A stretch of 64,000 nucleotides of DNA from Pseudomonadota bacterium (GTDB taxonomy: Bacteria; Pseudomonadota; Gammaproteobacteria; Burkholderiales; Rhodocyclaceae): positions 18,624 through 82,623 of the forward strand of contig JAGTRT010000015.1 of NCBI GenBank assembly GCA_018261895.1. The letters run 5' to 3'. The position numbers were made by a program, and so were the translations under genes. The notes beneath the pieces were generated by a model. That model was not told where the DNA came from, did no database searches, and saw only the letters and a program-made list of their open reading frames with translations. Below are positions 36,065-44,848 of the stretch, piece by piece (positions within the stretch are counted from its first letter, which is position 1; every line of letters begins with the position of its first letter).

Positions 36065-38205
36065 TGCGCAAGATTTTGCGGCCGCTGTTGCGCGGCCTTG
36101 CCCGCCTGCTGTTTCGCGTTGAAATTCCCGCCAGCCAGGCCGATTTCGATCATGAACGCCTGCTCGTCGTCGCCAACCACGAGTCCTTTCTCGACGGCTT
36201 GCTGGTTGGCCTGTTCCTGCCCATCGACCCGGTTTTCGTCGTCCATACGACCATCGCCGAGAGTTTCTTCTTCCGCATCCTGCTCTCGCAGGTCGATTAT
36301 CTGGCGGTCGATCCGACTAGCCCGATGGCGATGAAGAAGGTCATCCGACTGATCGAATCCGGTCGCCCGGTGGTCATCTTCCCGGAAGGGCGCATCACGC
36401 TGACCGGGTCGCTCATGAAGGTGTACGATGGCCCGGCCTTCGTCGCCGCCAAGACCGGTGCGACGGTGGTGCCAGTGCGCCTCGACGGTGCGTCGCGCAG
36501 CTATTTCTCGCGCCTGTCCGGTCGTCATCCGAAGGCGCTGTTCCCGAAGATTCGCCTGAGCATCCTGCCCGAGCGCCATTTTCCGATGCCCGAGGCGCCG
36601 ACCGCCAAGCTGCGTCGCCGCAAGTCCGGCGAGGCCATGCGCCGGCTGATGCAGGAAATGATCTTCGCCTCCCGTCCGCAGCAGACGCTGTTTGCCGCGC
36701 TGTGCGATGCGGTGGATATTTTTGGCCGCCGCCGTCGCCTGCTCGAAGACGTCAAGCAGATCGAGTATTCCTACAACGACCTGCTCAAGATGGCGCTCAT
36801 GCTCGGTCGCCAGGTAGAGCGCCTGACGGCGCCGGACGAGCGCGTCGGCCTGCTGCTGCCCAACCTCGTGCCGACGCTGGGTCTGATCTTCGGTCTCACG
36901 GCACGCCGTCGCATCCCGGCCATGCTCAACTACACGGCCGGCGTCGAGGCCATGCAGGCAGCGGTCGATGCGGCCGAACTGAAGACCATCGTGACCTCGC
37001 GCGCCTTCGTCGAGCAGGCCAAGCTCGGCGACAAGCTGGCCGGCCTGCGCGGCGTGCAGCTCGTCTATCTCGAAGACGTGCGCGAAAAGATCGGCCTCGG
37101 CGACAAGCTGTGGCTGATGGCCTACGCGCTGCACTTCCCGCGCGCCTTCGAACTGCCCAATTCGCCCGAAGCTGCGGCGGTCGTGCTCTTCACCTCGGGT
37201 TCCGAAGGCAAGCCGAAGGGCGTCGTCCTGCCGCACCGCGCCATCCTCGCCAACATCGCGCAGATTCGCTCGGTCATCGACTTCTCGGTCTACGACAAGG
37301 TGCTCAATGCGCTGCCCATTTTCCACAGCTTCGGCCTGACGGCGGGGGCGCTGCTGCCGGTGCTGTCCGGCGCCAGCCTGTTCCTCTACCCGTCGCCGCT
37401 GCATTACCGCGTGATCCCAGAGCTGGCATACGACCGGGGCTGCACCATCCTGTTCGGCACCTCGACCTTCCTCGCCAACTACGCCAAGTTCGCCAATCCC
37501 TACGACTTCTATCGCCTGCGCTACGTCGTGGCCGGCGCCGAGAAGCTGTCGGAATCGGTGCGCAGCCAGTGGTTCGAGAAATTCGGCCTGCGCATTTTCG
37601 AAGGCTACGGCGCGACCGAAACGGCGCCGGTGCTCGCCGTCAACACGCCGATGGCCTACCGGACCGGCACCGTCGGCAACCTGCTGCCCGGCCTCGAAGC
37701 CAAGCTCGTCCCGGTGCCGGGCATCGACAACGGCGGCATCCTGCACGTGCGCGGGCCCAACGTCATGGCCGGCTACCTCAAGGCCGACAAGCCCGGCGTG
37801 CTGCAACCGCCGGTCTCGGATGCCGGCGAGGGCTGGTACGAAACCGGCGACGTCGTCGAGTTCGACGAGGATGGCTTCGTGAAGATCGTCGGCCGCGTCA
37901 AACGCTTCGCCAAGATCGCCGGCGAAATGGTCAGCCTCGAAGTCGTCGAGAAGCTCGCCACCGCCACCTCGCCCGCGCTCATGCACGCCGCCTCCAGCCA
38001 GCCCGACCCGGCCAAGGGCGAGGCGCTGGTGCTGTTCACCACCGACGGCGAACTGAGTCGCGAACTGCTCGCCGCCAAGGCCCGCGAAACCGGCGTGCCG
38101 GAACTGGCCGTGCCGCGCAAGATCCACAAGGTCGACTCGCTGCCGCTGCTCGGCACCGGCAAGGTCGATTACGTGACGCTGAAACGACTGGCCGAGGCGG
38201 TATGA
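36064..38205 (+). CDS. aas: Bifunctional acyltransferase / acyl-ACP synthetase (Aas-like)
   Basis: 713 residues. The amino part (about 1-200) is a PlsC acyltransferase with NHESFLDGLLVG (HxxxxD) and FPEGRIT. The carboxyl part (about 225-713) is an AMP-forming synthetase: LFTSGSEGKPKGVVLPHRA, EGYGATETAPVLAVN and ETGDVVEFDEDGFVKIVGR. In E. coli Aas re-acylates 2-acyl-lysophosphatidylethanolamine at the inner membrane. It is followed by a Tat hydrolase and an LplT-PlsC fusion, which extends the known aas-lplT partnership. Confidence 0.92.
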   Translation: MRKILRPLLRGLARLLFRVEIPASQADFDHERLLVVANHESFLDGLLVGLFLPIDPVFVVHTTIAESFFFRILLSQVDYLAVDPTSPMAMKKVIRLIESGRPVVIFPEGRITLTGSLMKVYDGPAFVAAKTGATVVPVRLDGASRSYFSRLSGRHPKALFPKIRLSILPERHFPMPEAPTAKLRRRKSGEAMRRLMQEMIFASRPQQTLFAALCDAVDIFGRRRRLLEDVKQIEYSYNDLLKMALMLGRQVERLTAPDERVGLLLPNLVPTLGLIFGLTARRRIPAMLNYTAGVEAMQAAVDAAELKTIVTSRAFVEQAKLGDKLAGLRGVQLVYLEDVREKIGLGDKLWLMAYALHFPRAFELPNSPEAAAVVLFTSGSEGKPKGVVLPHRAILANIAQIRSVIDFSVYDKVLNALPIFHSFGLTAGALLPVLSGASLFLYPSPLHYRVIPELAYDRGCTILFGTSTFLANYAKFANPYDFYRLRYVVAGAEKLSESVRSQWFEKFGLRIFEGYGATETAPVLAVNTPMAYRTGTVGNLLPGLEAKLVPVPGIDNGGILHVRGPNVMAGYLKADKPGVLQPPVSDAGEGWYETGDVVEFDEDGFVKIVGRVKRFAKIAGEMVSLEVVEKLATATSPALMHAASSQPDPAKGEALVLFTTDGELSRELLAAKARETGVPELAVPRKIHKVDSLPLLGTGKVDYVTLKRLAEAV

Positions 38206-38220
38206 GCCCGCTTTTTCCAG

Positions 38221-38261
38221 ATTCCCACGGTCAACCGGAAAAAATGCCCAAAAATGAAATG
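38221..38261 (-). repeat. Dispersed repeat copy D (start of amidohydrolase gene)
   Basis: Core TTTCCGGTTGACCGTGGG on the minus strand, left arm ACATTTCATTTTTGGGC. T-rich subtype. Holds the start codon of the amidohydrolase. Confidence 0.9.
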
Positions 38262-39488
38262 TCTGACCGGGGGCGGCGCCGCTTTCTCGGCTGGCTGGCC
38301 GGTGGTGCCGCGCTGGCAGCCGGTGGCACGGCGCTGGCCAAGCCGCTGCTGGTCAACAAGTGCCGCGTCGCCATCCCGGCCGGCCTGATCAATAGCCTGT
38401 GGCTCAAGCAGGCGTGGGCCGGCATCGACCCGGCGCAGTTGTGGGACTGCCACGTCCATCTGGCCGGCATCGGCGATGGTGGCAGCGGCATCGTTGTCGG
38501 GCCGCAACTGTCATCGCCCCTGCATCCGCTGCACTACGCCCAGCGCCTGTTCTACATGAACGCCGGCTGCGCCCACGATGCGCCGGGCAAGGTCGATCAG
38601 GCCTACGTCGCCCGCCTGCTCAACCTGTGCGACGCGATGCCGGACGGCTTCAAGGTCATGCTTTTCGCCTTCGAACGCTTTCACGACGGCAAGGGCGACG
38701 CCCATCCCGAGCATTCGGCCTTCTACGTGCCGAACGCCTGGGCGGCCAAGCTGGCCAGGGATTTCCCGGCGCGTTTCGAGTGGGTCGCCTCGCTGCACCC
38801 TTACCACGCTGGGGCGGCCGACGATCTCAAGCTGGCCATCACCAACGGCGCGCGCGCCGTCAAATGGCTGCCGGCGGCGATGGGCATGGACCCGGCCGAT
38901 GCCAAATGCGACGCCTTCTATCGCGTGCTGGCCGAGACCGGCACGCCGCTCATCGTCCATTGCGGTGAGGAAAAAGCCGTCAAGGGCAGCGACACGCAGG
39001 CCTTCGGCAACCCGCTGCGCCTGCGCCGGGCACTCGATGCCGGGGTCAAGGTCGTTGTCGCCCATTGCGCCTCGCTCGGCGACGATGTCGACGATGACGG
39101 CAAGGTACGATCCAGTTTCGACCTCTTCCTCAAACTCATGGCCGAACCGCGCGCCAAGGGGCTGCTCTACGGCGACATCTCGGCCATCACCCAGCGCAAC
39201 CGCAAACCGGCCCTGATCCGCACGCTGCTTGAACGCAGCGACCTGCACGAGCGCCTGGTGCACGGCTCCGACTATCCGCTGCCCGGTATCGTGCCGCTGA
39301 CCTCGACCTCCGCCCTGGCCAAGGCCGGCCTGCTGCCGAAAGCGGCGGTCAACGATCTCGATATCCTGCGCCAGCACAACCCGCTGCTCTTCGATTTCAC
39401 CCTCAAGCGCCTGCTCAACTGGCATGGCCATTCCTTTTCACCGGCGGTTTTCAACACCCGCCGACTTTTCGCTGCGAGCCACGCATGA
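38244..39488 (+). CDS. Tat-exported amidohydrolase (metal-dependent, TIM barrel)
   Basis: 414 residues. A twin-arginine signal (RGRRRFLGWLAGGAALAAGG) lies near the amino end. The barrel carries WDCHVHLAG (metal HxH), a second-shell VHCGEEKAVKG, AHCASLGDD and VHGSDYPLPG with the metal aspartate; it is close to Amidohydrolase_2. The start is inside a copy of the dispersed repeat (38221-38261): ATG 38244 (MPKNEMSD) or ATG 38259. It overlaps LplT-PlsC by 4 bp. Its substrate is unknown; a periplasmic role in lipid head-group or amide hydrolysis is conceivable. Confidence 0.82.
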   Translation: MPKNEMSDRGRRRFLGWLAGGAALAAGGTALAKPLLVNKCRVAIPAGLINSLWLKQAWAGIDPAQLWDCHVHLAGIGDGGSGIVVGPQLSSPLHPLHYAQRLFYMNAGCAHDAPGKVDQAYVARLLNLCDAMPDGFKVMLFAFERFHDGKGDAHPEHSAFYVPNAWAAKLARDFPARFEWVASLHPYHAGAADDLKLAITNGARAVKWLPAAMGMDPADAKCDAFYRVLAETGTPLIVHCGEEKAVKGSDTQAFGNPLRLRRALDAGVKVVVAHCASLGDDVDDDGKVRSSFDLFLKLMAEPRAKGLLYGDISAITQRNRKPALIRTLLERSDLHERLVHGSDYPLPGIVPLTSTSALAKAGLLPKAAVNDLDILRQHNPLLFDFTLKRLLNWHGHSFSPAVFNTRRLFAASHA

Positions 39489-41365
39489 GCGGTCAATTCG
39501 GACTCCTGAAAACAAAGCGCTTCGCGCCATTCTTCGCCACCCAGTTTCTCGGCGCCTTCAATGACAACCTGTTCAAGAATGCGTTGGTCGTGTTGCTGAC
39601 CTTCCAGGCGGCGAAATGGACGACGCTGAAGCCGGAACTGCTGGCCAACCTGGCGGCGGGGATTTTCATCCTGCCTTTCTTCCTGTTTTCGGCGACGGCC
39701 GGGCAACTGGCGGACAAGTACGACAAGGCGACGCTGGCGCGGCTGGTCAAGGTGCTGGAGATGGCGATCATGGGGGTCGCGGCGGCCGGCTTCTTCCTGG
39801 TCAGCCTGCCCGTGCTGATGTTTGCGCTGTTCCTGCTCGGCTGCCATTCGACGCTGTTCGGGCCGGTCAAGTACGCGATCATGCCGCAGCATCTGCAGCC
39901 CGATGAACTGGTCGGCGGCAATGCGCTGATCGAGGCCGGCACCTTCGTCGCTATCCTCATCGGCACGCTGGCCGGCGGGCTGCTTGCCGGGTCGGTCGAG
40001 CATCCAGCGTGGATCGCCATGGGCGGCTTCGTCGTCGCGCTGGCCGGCTACCTGACCAGCCGGGGCATTCCGACGGCACCGCCGCCGGCGCCGGAACTCA
40101 AGGTCAATCTCAACCCGCTGTCGGAAACCTGGCGCAACATCGCCTTCGCCCGGCAGAACCGCACGGTGTTTCTGTCCATCCTCGGCATCTCGTGGTTCTG
40201 GCTCTACGGCGCGCTCTTCCTCGCCCAGTTCCCGGCCTATGCCAAGAACGTGCTGGGTGGTGGCGAGTCGTCGGTGACCTTGCTGCTTGCCGTGTTTACG
40301 GTCGGCATCGGCATCGGCTCGATGCTCTGCGAGCGGATGTCGGGCAAGCATGTCGAAATCGGCCTGGTGCCCTTCGGGTCCATCGGCCTGACGCTGTTCG
40401 GCCTCGATCTCTATGCTGCCTCGCCGGAGAACCTGGCCGGCACCACGGCCCACGAACTGCTCGCGCTGCTCAGCCTGCCGGCCGTCTGGCACGTGTTGTT
40501 CGACCTCATGATGCTCGGCGTCTTCGGCGGCTTCTTCATCGTGCCACTCTATGCGCTCGTCCAGTTGCGCAGTTCCAACGAACACCGGGCGCGCATCATC
40601 GCCGCCAACAACATCCTCAACGCGCTGTTCATGGTCGTCGGTGCGCTGGGCGCGGCGTCACTGCTCGAAGCCGGGCTGAGCATTCCCGAGCTGTTCGGGT
40701 TGGCCGCGCTGCTCAACGCCGGCGTGGCGATCTACATCTACGGGCTGGTGCCGGAATTCCTGCTGCGCTTCATCGCCTGGCTGCTCGTCAAGGCCGTCTA
40801 TCGCCTGCGCATTAAGGGGCTGCACCATATCCCGATGGAAGGTCCGGCGGTGCTCGTCGCCAACCATGTCAGCTTCGCCGACGCCGTCGTCATCATGGGC
40901 GCCTCGCCGCGGCCGATCCGCTTCGTCATGGATTACCGCATCTTCAAGACGCCGCTGCTCGGCTTCATCTTCCGCCATTGCGGCGCCATCCCCATCGCCT
41001 CGGCCAAGGAAGACCCGGCGATGATGGAGCGCGCCTTTGCCGAGGTCGACAAGGCGCTGGCGGCCGGCGACCTGGTCGGCATCTTCCCGGAAGGCCACAT
41101 CACCAAGGACGGCGAATTGCAGCCCTTCCGGCCGGGCATCACGCGCATCCTCGACGCCAACCCGGTACCCGTCGTGCCCATGGCGTTGTCCGGCCTTTGG
41201 GGCAGCTTCTTCTCGCGGGTCGATGGCAACGCCATGCAGCGGCCGTTCCGGCGCGGCCTGTTTTCGGATATTGCGCTGACGGTTGGCGAGCCTGTGCCGG
41301 CCAACGAGGCGACGCCGGAAACGCTGCAGAAAATGGTGCTGGCTTTGCGTGGGGAGGTCCGGTGA
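39485..41365 (+). CDS. LplT-type transporter fused to PlsC acyltransferase
   Basis: A 626-residue fusion. Residues about 1-425 form a 12-helix MFS lysophospholipid flippase (FNDNLFKNALVVLLTF, LFGPVKYAIMPQHL and NALIEAGTFVAILIGT are LplT signatures). Residues about 435-626 are an acyltransferase with ANHVSFADAVV (HxxxxD) and FPEGHITKDGELQPF. E. coli has lplT and aas as separate genes; the fusion suggests flipping and re-acylation of lysolipids. It overlaps upstream (ATGA) and downstream (GTGA) genes. Confidence 0.93.
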   Translation: MSGQFGLLKTKRFAPFFATQFLGAFNDNLFKNALVVLLTFQAAKWTTLKPELLANLAAGIFILPFFLFSATAGQLADKYDKATLARLVKVLEMAIMGVAAAGFFLVSLPVLMFALFLLGCHSTLFGPVKYAIMPQHLQPDELVGGNALIEAGTFVAILIGTLAGGLLAGSVEHPAWIAMGGFVVALAGYLTSRGIPTAPPPAPELKVNLNPLSETWRNIAFARQNRTVFLSILGISWFWLYGALFLAQFPAYAKNVLGGGESSVTLLLAVFTVGIGIGSMLCERMSGKHVEIGLVPFGSIGLTLFGLDLYAASPENLAGTTAHELLALLSLPAVWHVLFDLMMLGVFGGFFIVPLYALVQLRSSNEHRARIIAANNILNALFMVVGALGAASLLEAGLSIPELFGLAALLNAGVAIYIYGLVPEFLLRFIAWLLVKAVYRLRIKGLHHIPMEGPAVLVANHVSFADAVVIMGASPRPIRFVMDYRIFKTPLLGFIFRHCGAIPIASAKEDPAMMERAFAEVDKALAAGDLVGIFPEGHITKDGELQPFRPGITRILDANPVPVVPMALSGLWGSFFSRVDGNAMQRPFRRGLFSDIALTVGEPVPANEATPETLQKMVLALRGEVR

Positions 41366-41727
41366 ACGGGCCGGCGGCAGACGAGCACGAGACCGAGGGG
41401 CTGAGCAGCCCGGCGGCCGATGATCGCCATGCGCACATGTCCGAAGCGTCGACGTCTCCACAACCGGAGACCCAGCGACGCTCGCCGCTGGTTACGGTGG
41501 TCGTATGGATTTACCGATTGATTGTGTTGGGTTTCGGTCTTCTACTCGTCATGGGTGGCGGTGTGTTGGGCCTCTGCGGCGCCAATGGCCGGGGGAATGA
41601 CTGGATACTCATCGTCATCGGCCTCGTGCCGCTGGCTTTGGGTGGCTTACTGATCGTGAGCCTGTTCAAGACGAACCGTAAAGTGGACCGGGCTCAATCG
41701 ACGCGTCTTCCGAAGGATGGCGCTTAG
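41362..41727 (+). CDS. Small two-helix membrane protein (paralog 1)
   Basis: 121 residues starting at GTG 41362, with GGGGAGG upstream, overlapping the previous stop. A hydrophilic leader of about 45 residues is followed by helix 1 (WIYRLIVLGFGLLLVMGGG), a short loop with LGLCGANG, helix 2 and a basic tail. The core resembles the products at 41791 and 42836 (LGxLL...GGxLGxLCG, then G..L). Function unknown; it is probably a helper in the lipid operon. Confidence 0.72.
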   Translation: MNGPAADEHETEGLSSPAADDRHAHMSEASTSPQPETQRRSPLVTVVVWIYRLIVLGFGLLLVMGGGVLGLCGANGRGNDWILIVIGLVPLALGGLLIVSLFKTNRKVDRAQSTRLPKDGA

Positions 41728-41733
41728 GATGGC

Positions 41734-41776
41734 GGATTTCAATTTTGGGCCTTTTTTCCGGTTGACCGTGAGATTC
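41734..41776 (+). repeat. Dispersed repeat copy E (between small membrane genes)
   Basis: Left arm GATTTCAATTTTGGGCC, core TTTCCGGTTGACCGTGAG. T-rich subtype. Also opens a 21-codon frame from ATG 41729 to TGA 41793. Confidence 0.92.
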
Positions 41777-41790
41777 GGGGGCGCGGGCTC

Positions 41791-42084
41791 ATGAGGCTCC
41801 TGGCGTCCCTGCTCAAGGTCGTGCTGCTCATCGTCGGCTTCGTGATCATCGCCGGCGGCACCCTCGGCAGCCTGTGCGGCATGCTGAACATGGATGTGGG
41901 CGTGACCCTCGGCGGCGCGCTGGTGGCCTTGTTTGGCGTCGGTTTGTACATGGTCGTGAACAAGGCGCTTGGCGATTCCCGGGCGGAAGCGGCGGAAAAC
42001 TACGCCGAGCTGGTGGCGCGTCACGACGCTTCCCTGGCGCAGGCGCCCGAGCGTCAAGACGATGCGGGCGGCAGCGGATCATGA
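41791..42084 (+). CDS. Small two-helix membrane protein (paralog 2)
   Basis: 97 residues. Helix 1 is LLKVVLLIVGFVIIAGG, the loop is LGSLCGMLNMDVG, and helix 2 is VTLGGALVALFGVGLYMVV, followed by a soluble charged tail. The repeated LxxxGG-x-LGxLCG pattern matches the neighbouring paralogs. A copy of the dispersed repeat lies just upstream (41734-41776), between this gene and paralog 1. Its stop overlaps the Lgt-like gene (ATGA). Confidence 0.68.
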   Translation: MRLLASLLKVVLLIVGFVIIAGGTLGSLCGMLNMDVGVTLGGALVALFGVGLYMVVNKALGDSRAEAAENYAELVARHDASLAQAPERQDDAGGSGS

Positions 42085-42839
42085 TTCCGGCTGAACACGC
42101 CGCCCTCGTCCACGGCCTCTTCGAAGCCGCGGCGCTGGCCATCGGCGCCGCGCTGTACCGCGTCAACAAGCGCCGGGCCGGCGGGCCGGGCATTCTGGCG
42201 CCGGGGGAATTCGCCGTGGCGGTTGGTTGCGTTTTCGGGGCGGCCATTGGCAACAAGGTCGTGTTCTGGATCGAGCTGCCGCATCTGTTCATGCAGTACT
42301 GGCCAACGCCGGCCGTGCTGTTCGGCGGGCAGTCGATGGTCGGTGGGCTGCTCGGCGGCCTGATCGGCGTCGAGATCGCCAAGAAGCTGACCGGCATCAC
42401 GCGTTCGACCGGCGACGCCTTTGTCATGCCGGTGCTGCTCGGGCTGGCCATCGGGCGGGTCGGCTGCTTCCTGGCCGGGCTGGAGGATGGCACCTTCGGG
42501 GTGGCGACCGAGCTGCCGTGGGGCATCGATTTTGGCGACGGTATCCGCCGGCATCCGACCCAGCTCTACGAAATCGCCTTCGCCGGCCTCCTGGCCTGGG
42601 CGCTGGCGCACTGGCGCGAGCGCCTGGCCGACCGTCCCGGCCTGTCGTTCAAGCTCATGGTCGTCGCCTACCTGGCCTGGCGCCTGGCGGTCGATGGCAT
42701 CAAGCCGGTGCCGTATGTTTATCCGCTGGGCCTGTCGGGCATCCAGTGGGTGTGTCTGCTGGCCTTGATGGCCTATTTGCCGGCCACCGTCCGCCTGTGG
42801 GCGGCGCAACCCGGCCTTCCGGAAGGGAATAAAGCATGA
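42081..42839 (+). CDS. Lgt-like integral membrane protein
   Basis: 252 residues with about seven helices. It aligns with prolipoprotein diacylglyceryl transferase through GLAIGRVGCFLAGLEDG and RRHPTQLYEIAFAG (HPxQLYE). Two catalytic positions deviate: the Lgt histidine segment (SxHGGL) is here GGQSMVGGLLGG, and the Asn of GRxGN is C129. R126 is kept. It is therefore unlikely to be the housekeeping Lgt, but it probably binds phosphatidylglycerol-like lipids. It lies right next to a Tes-like radical SAM gene. Confidence 0.78.
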   Translation: MIPAEHAALVHGLFEAAALAIGAALYRVNKRRAGGPGILAPGEFAVAVGCVFGAAIGNKVVFWIELPHLFMQYWPTPAVLFGGQSMVGGLLGGLIGVEIAKKLTGITRSTGDAFVMPVLLGLAIGRVGCFLAGLEDGTFGVATELPWGIDFGDGIRRHPTQLYEIAFAGLLAWALAHWRERLADRPGLSFKLMVVAYLAWRLAVDGIKPVPYVYPLGLSGIQWVCLLALMAYLPATVRLWAAQPGLPEGNKA

Positions 42840-43057
42840 TGGATGTGTTGAAGGTGCTCGTTCGGATTTGTCTGATCGGTATCGGCTTGTTGTCGATTGC
42901 CGCTGGCGGCTTGTGCACGGCCGTCGGCGCAACCCAGGGGCTGGATGCCTGGTGGATCGTATCGATCGGCCTCGTCTCGCTCATCGGCGGCGGCGCCCTC
43001 ATTCGTTACATTTTCCGAAAATGGAAGCGTGAAATGGCAGAAGAGGAAAACCCATGA
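42836..43057 (+). CDS. Small two-helix membrane protein (paralog 3)
   Basis: 73 residues (MMDVLKVLVRICLIGIGLLS). Helix 1 is followed by AAGGLCTAVGATQGLDAWW, helix 2 and a basic carboxyl end KWKREMAEEENP. It resembles paralogs 1 and 2 in its LxxxGG core and loop. It overlaps the preceding stop and the following radical SAM start by 4 bp each. Confidence 0.72.
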   Translation: MMDVLKVLVRICLIGIGLLSIAAGGLCTAVGATQGLDAWWIVSIGLVSLIGGGALIRYIFRKWKREMAEEENP

Positions 43058-44514
43058 GCCGCAAGAACCGTCCCTGGCTGTTCTACGACACCACCGCGTC
43101 GGTGTGCGGCACCTGTTTCCGCCAGGTCGAGGCCAAGATCGTCATCAAGGGTAACGACGTCTATCTCGACAAATGGTGCCCGGCGCACGGCAGCGAGCGT
43201 GTGCTGATCGCCGACGATGCCGAGTATTACCGACTATGCCGGGAGGTCTACGTCAAGTCGCCGGAAATGCCGGACCGCTTCAACACCGCCATGCACTACG
43301 GCTGCCCCTACGACTGCGGCCTGTGCCCGGACCACATGCAGCACTCCTGCCTGACCGTGGTCGAGGTCACCGAGCACTGCAACCTGCGCTGCCCCGTGTG
43401 CTACGCCGAATCCGGCCCGGAGCGCCAGCGCCATCGGACGCTGGCCGAGATCGAGGCGATGTTCGACGCCATCGTCGCCAACGAGGGCGAGCCGGATGTC
43501 GTGCAACTTTCCGGCGGCGAGCCGACCTTGCACCCGGACTTCTTCGCCATCCTCGACGCCGCCCGGGCGCGGCCCATCCGCCACCTGATGATCAACACCA
43601 ACGGCCTGCGCCTCGCTCGCGAGCCGGATTTCGTGGCTCGGCTGGCCAGCTACAAGCCGGGCATCGAGATCTACCTGCAGTTCGATTCGCTGCGCGACGA
43701 GGTGCTGCAGCAACTGCGCGGCGCCGACCTCGCCGAGATCCATGAGCGAGCACTCGCCAACCTGGAGGCGCACGGCCTGTCGACGACGCTGGTCATGACC
43801 GTCAAGCGCGGCATCAACGACGACCACATTGGCGAGGTGATCCAGCACGGCCTCGGTTACCGCTGCGTGCGCGGCGTGACCCTGCAGCCGGTGTCGGATG
43901 TGGGGCGCAACCTGGCCTTCGAGTCGCAGCGCCACCGGCTGACGGTGAGCGAAGTGCGCCGCCGCATTGCCGAACAGTCCGGCCTGTTCACCCTCGACGA
44001 CATCGTGCCCGTGCCCTGCAATCCGGACACCCTGGCCATGGGCTACGCCCTCAAGCTGGGCGGCGAGACCCTGCCGCTGACCCGCCACCTCGGGCCGGAA
44101 GCCCTGCTCGCCGGCCAGCGCAACACCATCGTCTTCGAACGCGACCCGATGATGAAGGACGCCGTGTTCAAGCTCTTCTCCACCAACCACTCGCCGGAAT
44201 CGCAGGCCAACTGCCTGTCGGCGCTGCTCTGCTGCCTGCCCACCATCTCGGCGCCGGAACTCGGCTACGAAAACGTCTTCCGCGTTCTCATCGTCCAGTT
44301 CATGGACGCCGCCAACCTCGACCTGCGGGCGCTCAAGAAATCCTGCGTCCACTTCGCCCAACCCGACGGCCGCCTGATTCCCTTCGAGGCCTTCAACCTG
44401 TTCTACCGTGGCGACGCGCTGGCCCGCACGCAAGCCATCCAAGCCGAAATCGAACAGGCGATCACCTGGCGGCGGCGCGTGCCGGGGGCGGTGGCGGAAA
44501 TCGACGAAAGCTAG
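43054..44514 (+). CDS. Radical SAM protein of the tetraether synthase (Tes/MJ0619) type
   Basis: 486 residues. A rubredoxin-like amino site (C18, C21, C42 with H45) is followed by HYGCPYDCGLCPDHMQHSC (C84, C88, C91, C99), then the radical SAM motif C109-x3-C113-x2-C116. The SAM-binding GGE is in LSGGEPTLHPDF, and IYLQFDSL and CRGVTLQPVSDVGR fit the same family. The archaeal member couples two lipid chains to form tetraethers. A bacterial homolog may join fatty acyl chains or act on another lipid. The operon (acyltransferases, flippase, Lgt-like protein) supports a lipid substrate. Confidence 0.8.
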   Translation: MSRKNRPWLFYDTTASVCGTCFRQVEAKIVIKGNDVYLDKWCPAHGSERVLIADDAEYYRLCREVYVKSPEMPDRFNTAMHYGCPYDCGLCPDHMQHSCLTVVEVTEHCNLRCPVCYAESGPERQRHRTLAEIEAMFDAIVANEGEPDVVQLSGGEPTLHPDFFAILDAARARPIRHLMINTNGLRLAREPDFVARLASYKPGIEIYLQFDSLRDEVLQQLRGADLAEIHERALANLEAHGLSTTLVMTVKRGINDDHIGEVIQHGLGYRCVRGVTLQPVSDVGRNLAFESQRHRLTVSEVRRRIAEQSGLFTLDDIVPVPCNPDTLAMGYALKLGGETLPLTRHLGPEALLAGQRNTIVFERDPMMKDAVFKLFSTNHSPESQANCLSALLCCLPTISAPELGYENVFRVLIVQFMDAANLDLRALKKSCVHFAQPDGRLIPFEAFNLFYRGDALARTQAIQAEIEQAITWRRRVPGAVAEIDES

Positions 44515-44518
44515 GCCG

Positions 44519-44848
44519 ATGGGCTTCGGCCAATGGATGGACGAGTACGGCTCGACGATCCAGCTCGTCGGCATCGTGCTCGCCGTTGGCTACTCGGTCA
44601 TGGCCAGGCGCAAGGTCAATGGCCGGCGCGAACGCCCCGAGCCGAGCGCCGCCAGGTTTTTTCTGTACCTGATCGCCGCCGTGGTCTGCAGCGGCATCGC
44701 CTGGTTCTGCTTCCAGTACCTGCGTGACCACCACGGCGATTACGCCAACTACCTGATGATCATCGGCCTGTTAGCCAGCCTGCCGTTTGCCGCCGGGTTT
44801 TTGCTCGGTGCGTTGCTCGAAGGGCTGCGCGTCGTTCTTCGGCGCTGA
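44519..44848 (+). CDS. Small membrane protein
   Basis: 109 residues, the last gene of the rightward operon. Helices lie at about 12-28 (TIQLVGIVLAVGYSVMA), 45-65 (FFLYLIAAVVCSGIAWFCFQ) and 77-95. I know no family. It starts 4 bp after the radical SAM stop. Its end overlaps by 78 bp, antisense, the end of the penicillin-binding protein gene, which reads into it from the right. Confidence 0.62.
   Translation: MGFGQWMDEYGSTIQLVGIVLAVGYSVMARRKVNGRRERPEPSAARFFLYLIAAVVCSGIAWFCFQYLRDHHGDYANYLMIIGLLASLPFAAGFLLGALLEGLRVVLRR

Noticed and set aside
36702..39488. A 928-codon frame across aas and the amidohydrolase
   Set aside because: Only its last part, from 38244, is a gene; the rest is out of frame with aas.
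41729..41793. A 21-codon ORF starting inside repeat copy E
   Set aside because: Created by the repeat itself, no support as a gene.
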